Positions 7,534 through 7,945 of a stretch of 7,945 nucleotides of DNA are shown piece after piece. The DNA lies in the NCBI GenBank assembly GCA_003023535.1, contig PXSC01000065.1, forward strand, positions 1 to 7,945. The letters run 5' to 3'. This stretch comes from Halobacteriales archaeon QS_9_70_65. Lineage in GTDB: Archaea > Halobacteriota > Halobacteria > Halobacteriales > Haloarculaceae. Made by a program: the position numbers and the translations under genes. Positions within the stretch are counted from its first letter, which is position 1. Each line of letters starts with the position of its first letter. The notes below the pieces were generated by a model. The model had not been told where the DNA came from. It ran no database searches and worked only from the letters and a program-made list of their open reading frames with translations.

Positions 7534-7945
7534 CCGCGCCAGTCGACGAGCCGGTCGTCGGGCGTCCGCTCGAGGCTCGCCTCGTAGTACGACAGCGGGT
7601 GCTGAATCGTCTCACAGAGGTCGTCGCTGTCGACGCAGTCGCCGTACTCGACCATCGCCGCACACGACGGCGGGGCGGCGACGGTGCCGTCGTCGTCGGC
7701 GAGCCGCTCGACCTGCGTCTCGACGGCGTCGGCGGCCGCGCCGGAGACGTCGCACAGCGCCGTCACCTCCTCGGGGTCGAGGCCGGTCGCCGCCAGAAAC
7801 GACACCAGCGCGAACCGGGAGTGCGCCGGCAGGCTCTCGCCGTCGCGGACCCGGCCCAGCAGTGCCCGCATGCAGGGCGGGAACTGCCCGGGGGCGGCGA
7901 CGTCGAACGACGTCGGTGGATCGAGGTCGGCGACGCTGCGCCGGA
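7527..7945 (-). CDS. priL: DNA primase large subunit PriL, C-terminal part (partial)
   Basis: The last 138 residues are inside the window and the gene continues past the right edge. The frame stays open through an internal ATG at 7871 to the window end, so that ATG is not the start. PriL is the non-catalytic subunit of archaeal primase; its C-terminal [4Fe-4S] domain helps PriS begin RNA or DNA primers. The fragment shows FPPCM, the HSRFALVSFLAATG segment, PPSCAAM, YGDC and DLCETIQHPLSYYE. The four likely iron-sulfur cysteines are encoded at 7872-7874, 7662-7664, 7635-7637 and 7614-7616, and all are present. The acidic, shortened loop between them and the ending DWRGQ look normal for haloarchaea. 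Its 3' end overlaps the opposing small membrane-protein gene. Confidence 0.93.
   Translation of the reverse strand, partial: RRSVADLDPPTSFDVAAPGQFPPCMRALLGRVRDGESLPAHSRFALVSFLAATGLDPEEVTALCDVSGAAADAVETQVERLADDDGTVAAPPSCAAMVEYGDCVDSDDLCETIQHPLSYYEASLERTPDDRLVDWRGQ

Overview
The window looks like chromosomal DNA from an extremely halophilic archaeon (class Halobacteria). Base composition is very GC-rich with strong G/C bias at third codon positions. The proteins are acidic and poor in lysine. Several genes have a TATA-like box 25-28 bases ahead of the start codon with almost no leader, as in haloarchaea. The gene set (a UPF0284-type archaeal CobT, CbiA, UvrB, Hjc, a SWIM zinc-finger protein and the primase large subunit PriL) fits this class. 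I cannot name the genus.

Layout, left to right. (1) 1-2598 is a cobalamin section: the 5' end of a CbiX-like gene on the minus strand, a divergent promoter region with a candidate operator, then a translationally coupled cobT-like/cbiA pair on the plus strand. (2) 2609-3331 is an unrecognised four-helix membrane protein on the minus strand, convergent with cbiA and just downstream of uvrB. (3) 3368-5419 is a complete uvrB (minus), divergent from a gene that begins as a clear Holliday-junction resolvase Hjc at 5549. Between them lie two interleaved inverted repeats. (4) 5549-5927 is hjc, apparently broken by an internal non-triplet deletion. (5) 5928-6599 has no convincing gene. It holds a roughly 400-bp palindrome-rich element with 16-bp outer inverted repeats and a perfect 23-bp inner stem. 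(6) 6600-7129 is a SWIM zinc-finger gene on the minus strand that also seems to have an internal frame-breaking deletion. (7) 7336-7533 is a small two-helix membrane protein, whose end overlaps by 7 bp the convergent 3' end of priL, which runs off the window.

Functionally, the left third serves corrinoid biosynthesis: CbiA amidates the corrin ring, the CobT-like enzyme prepares the lower ligand, and the CbiX-like protein may insert cobalt. The middle and right carry DNA repair and replication genes (uvrB, hjc, priL). The most unusual features are the two damaged conserved genes flanking the palindrome-rich element, the element itself, and the interleaved repeats between uvrB and hjc. The two deletions could be genuine gene decay or an assembly fault; sequence alone cannot decide. 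I found no clear new multi-gene system.
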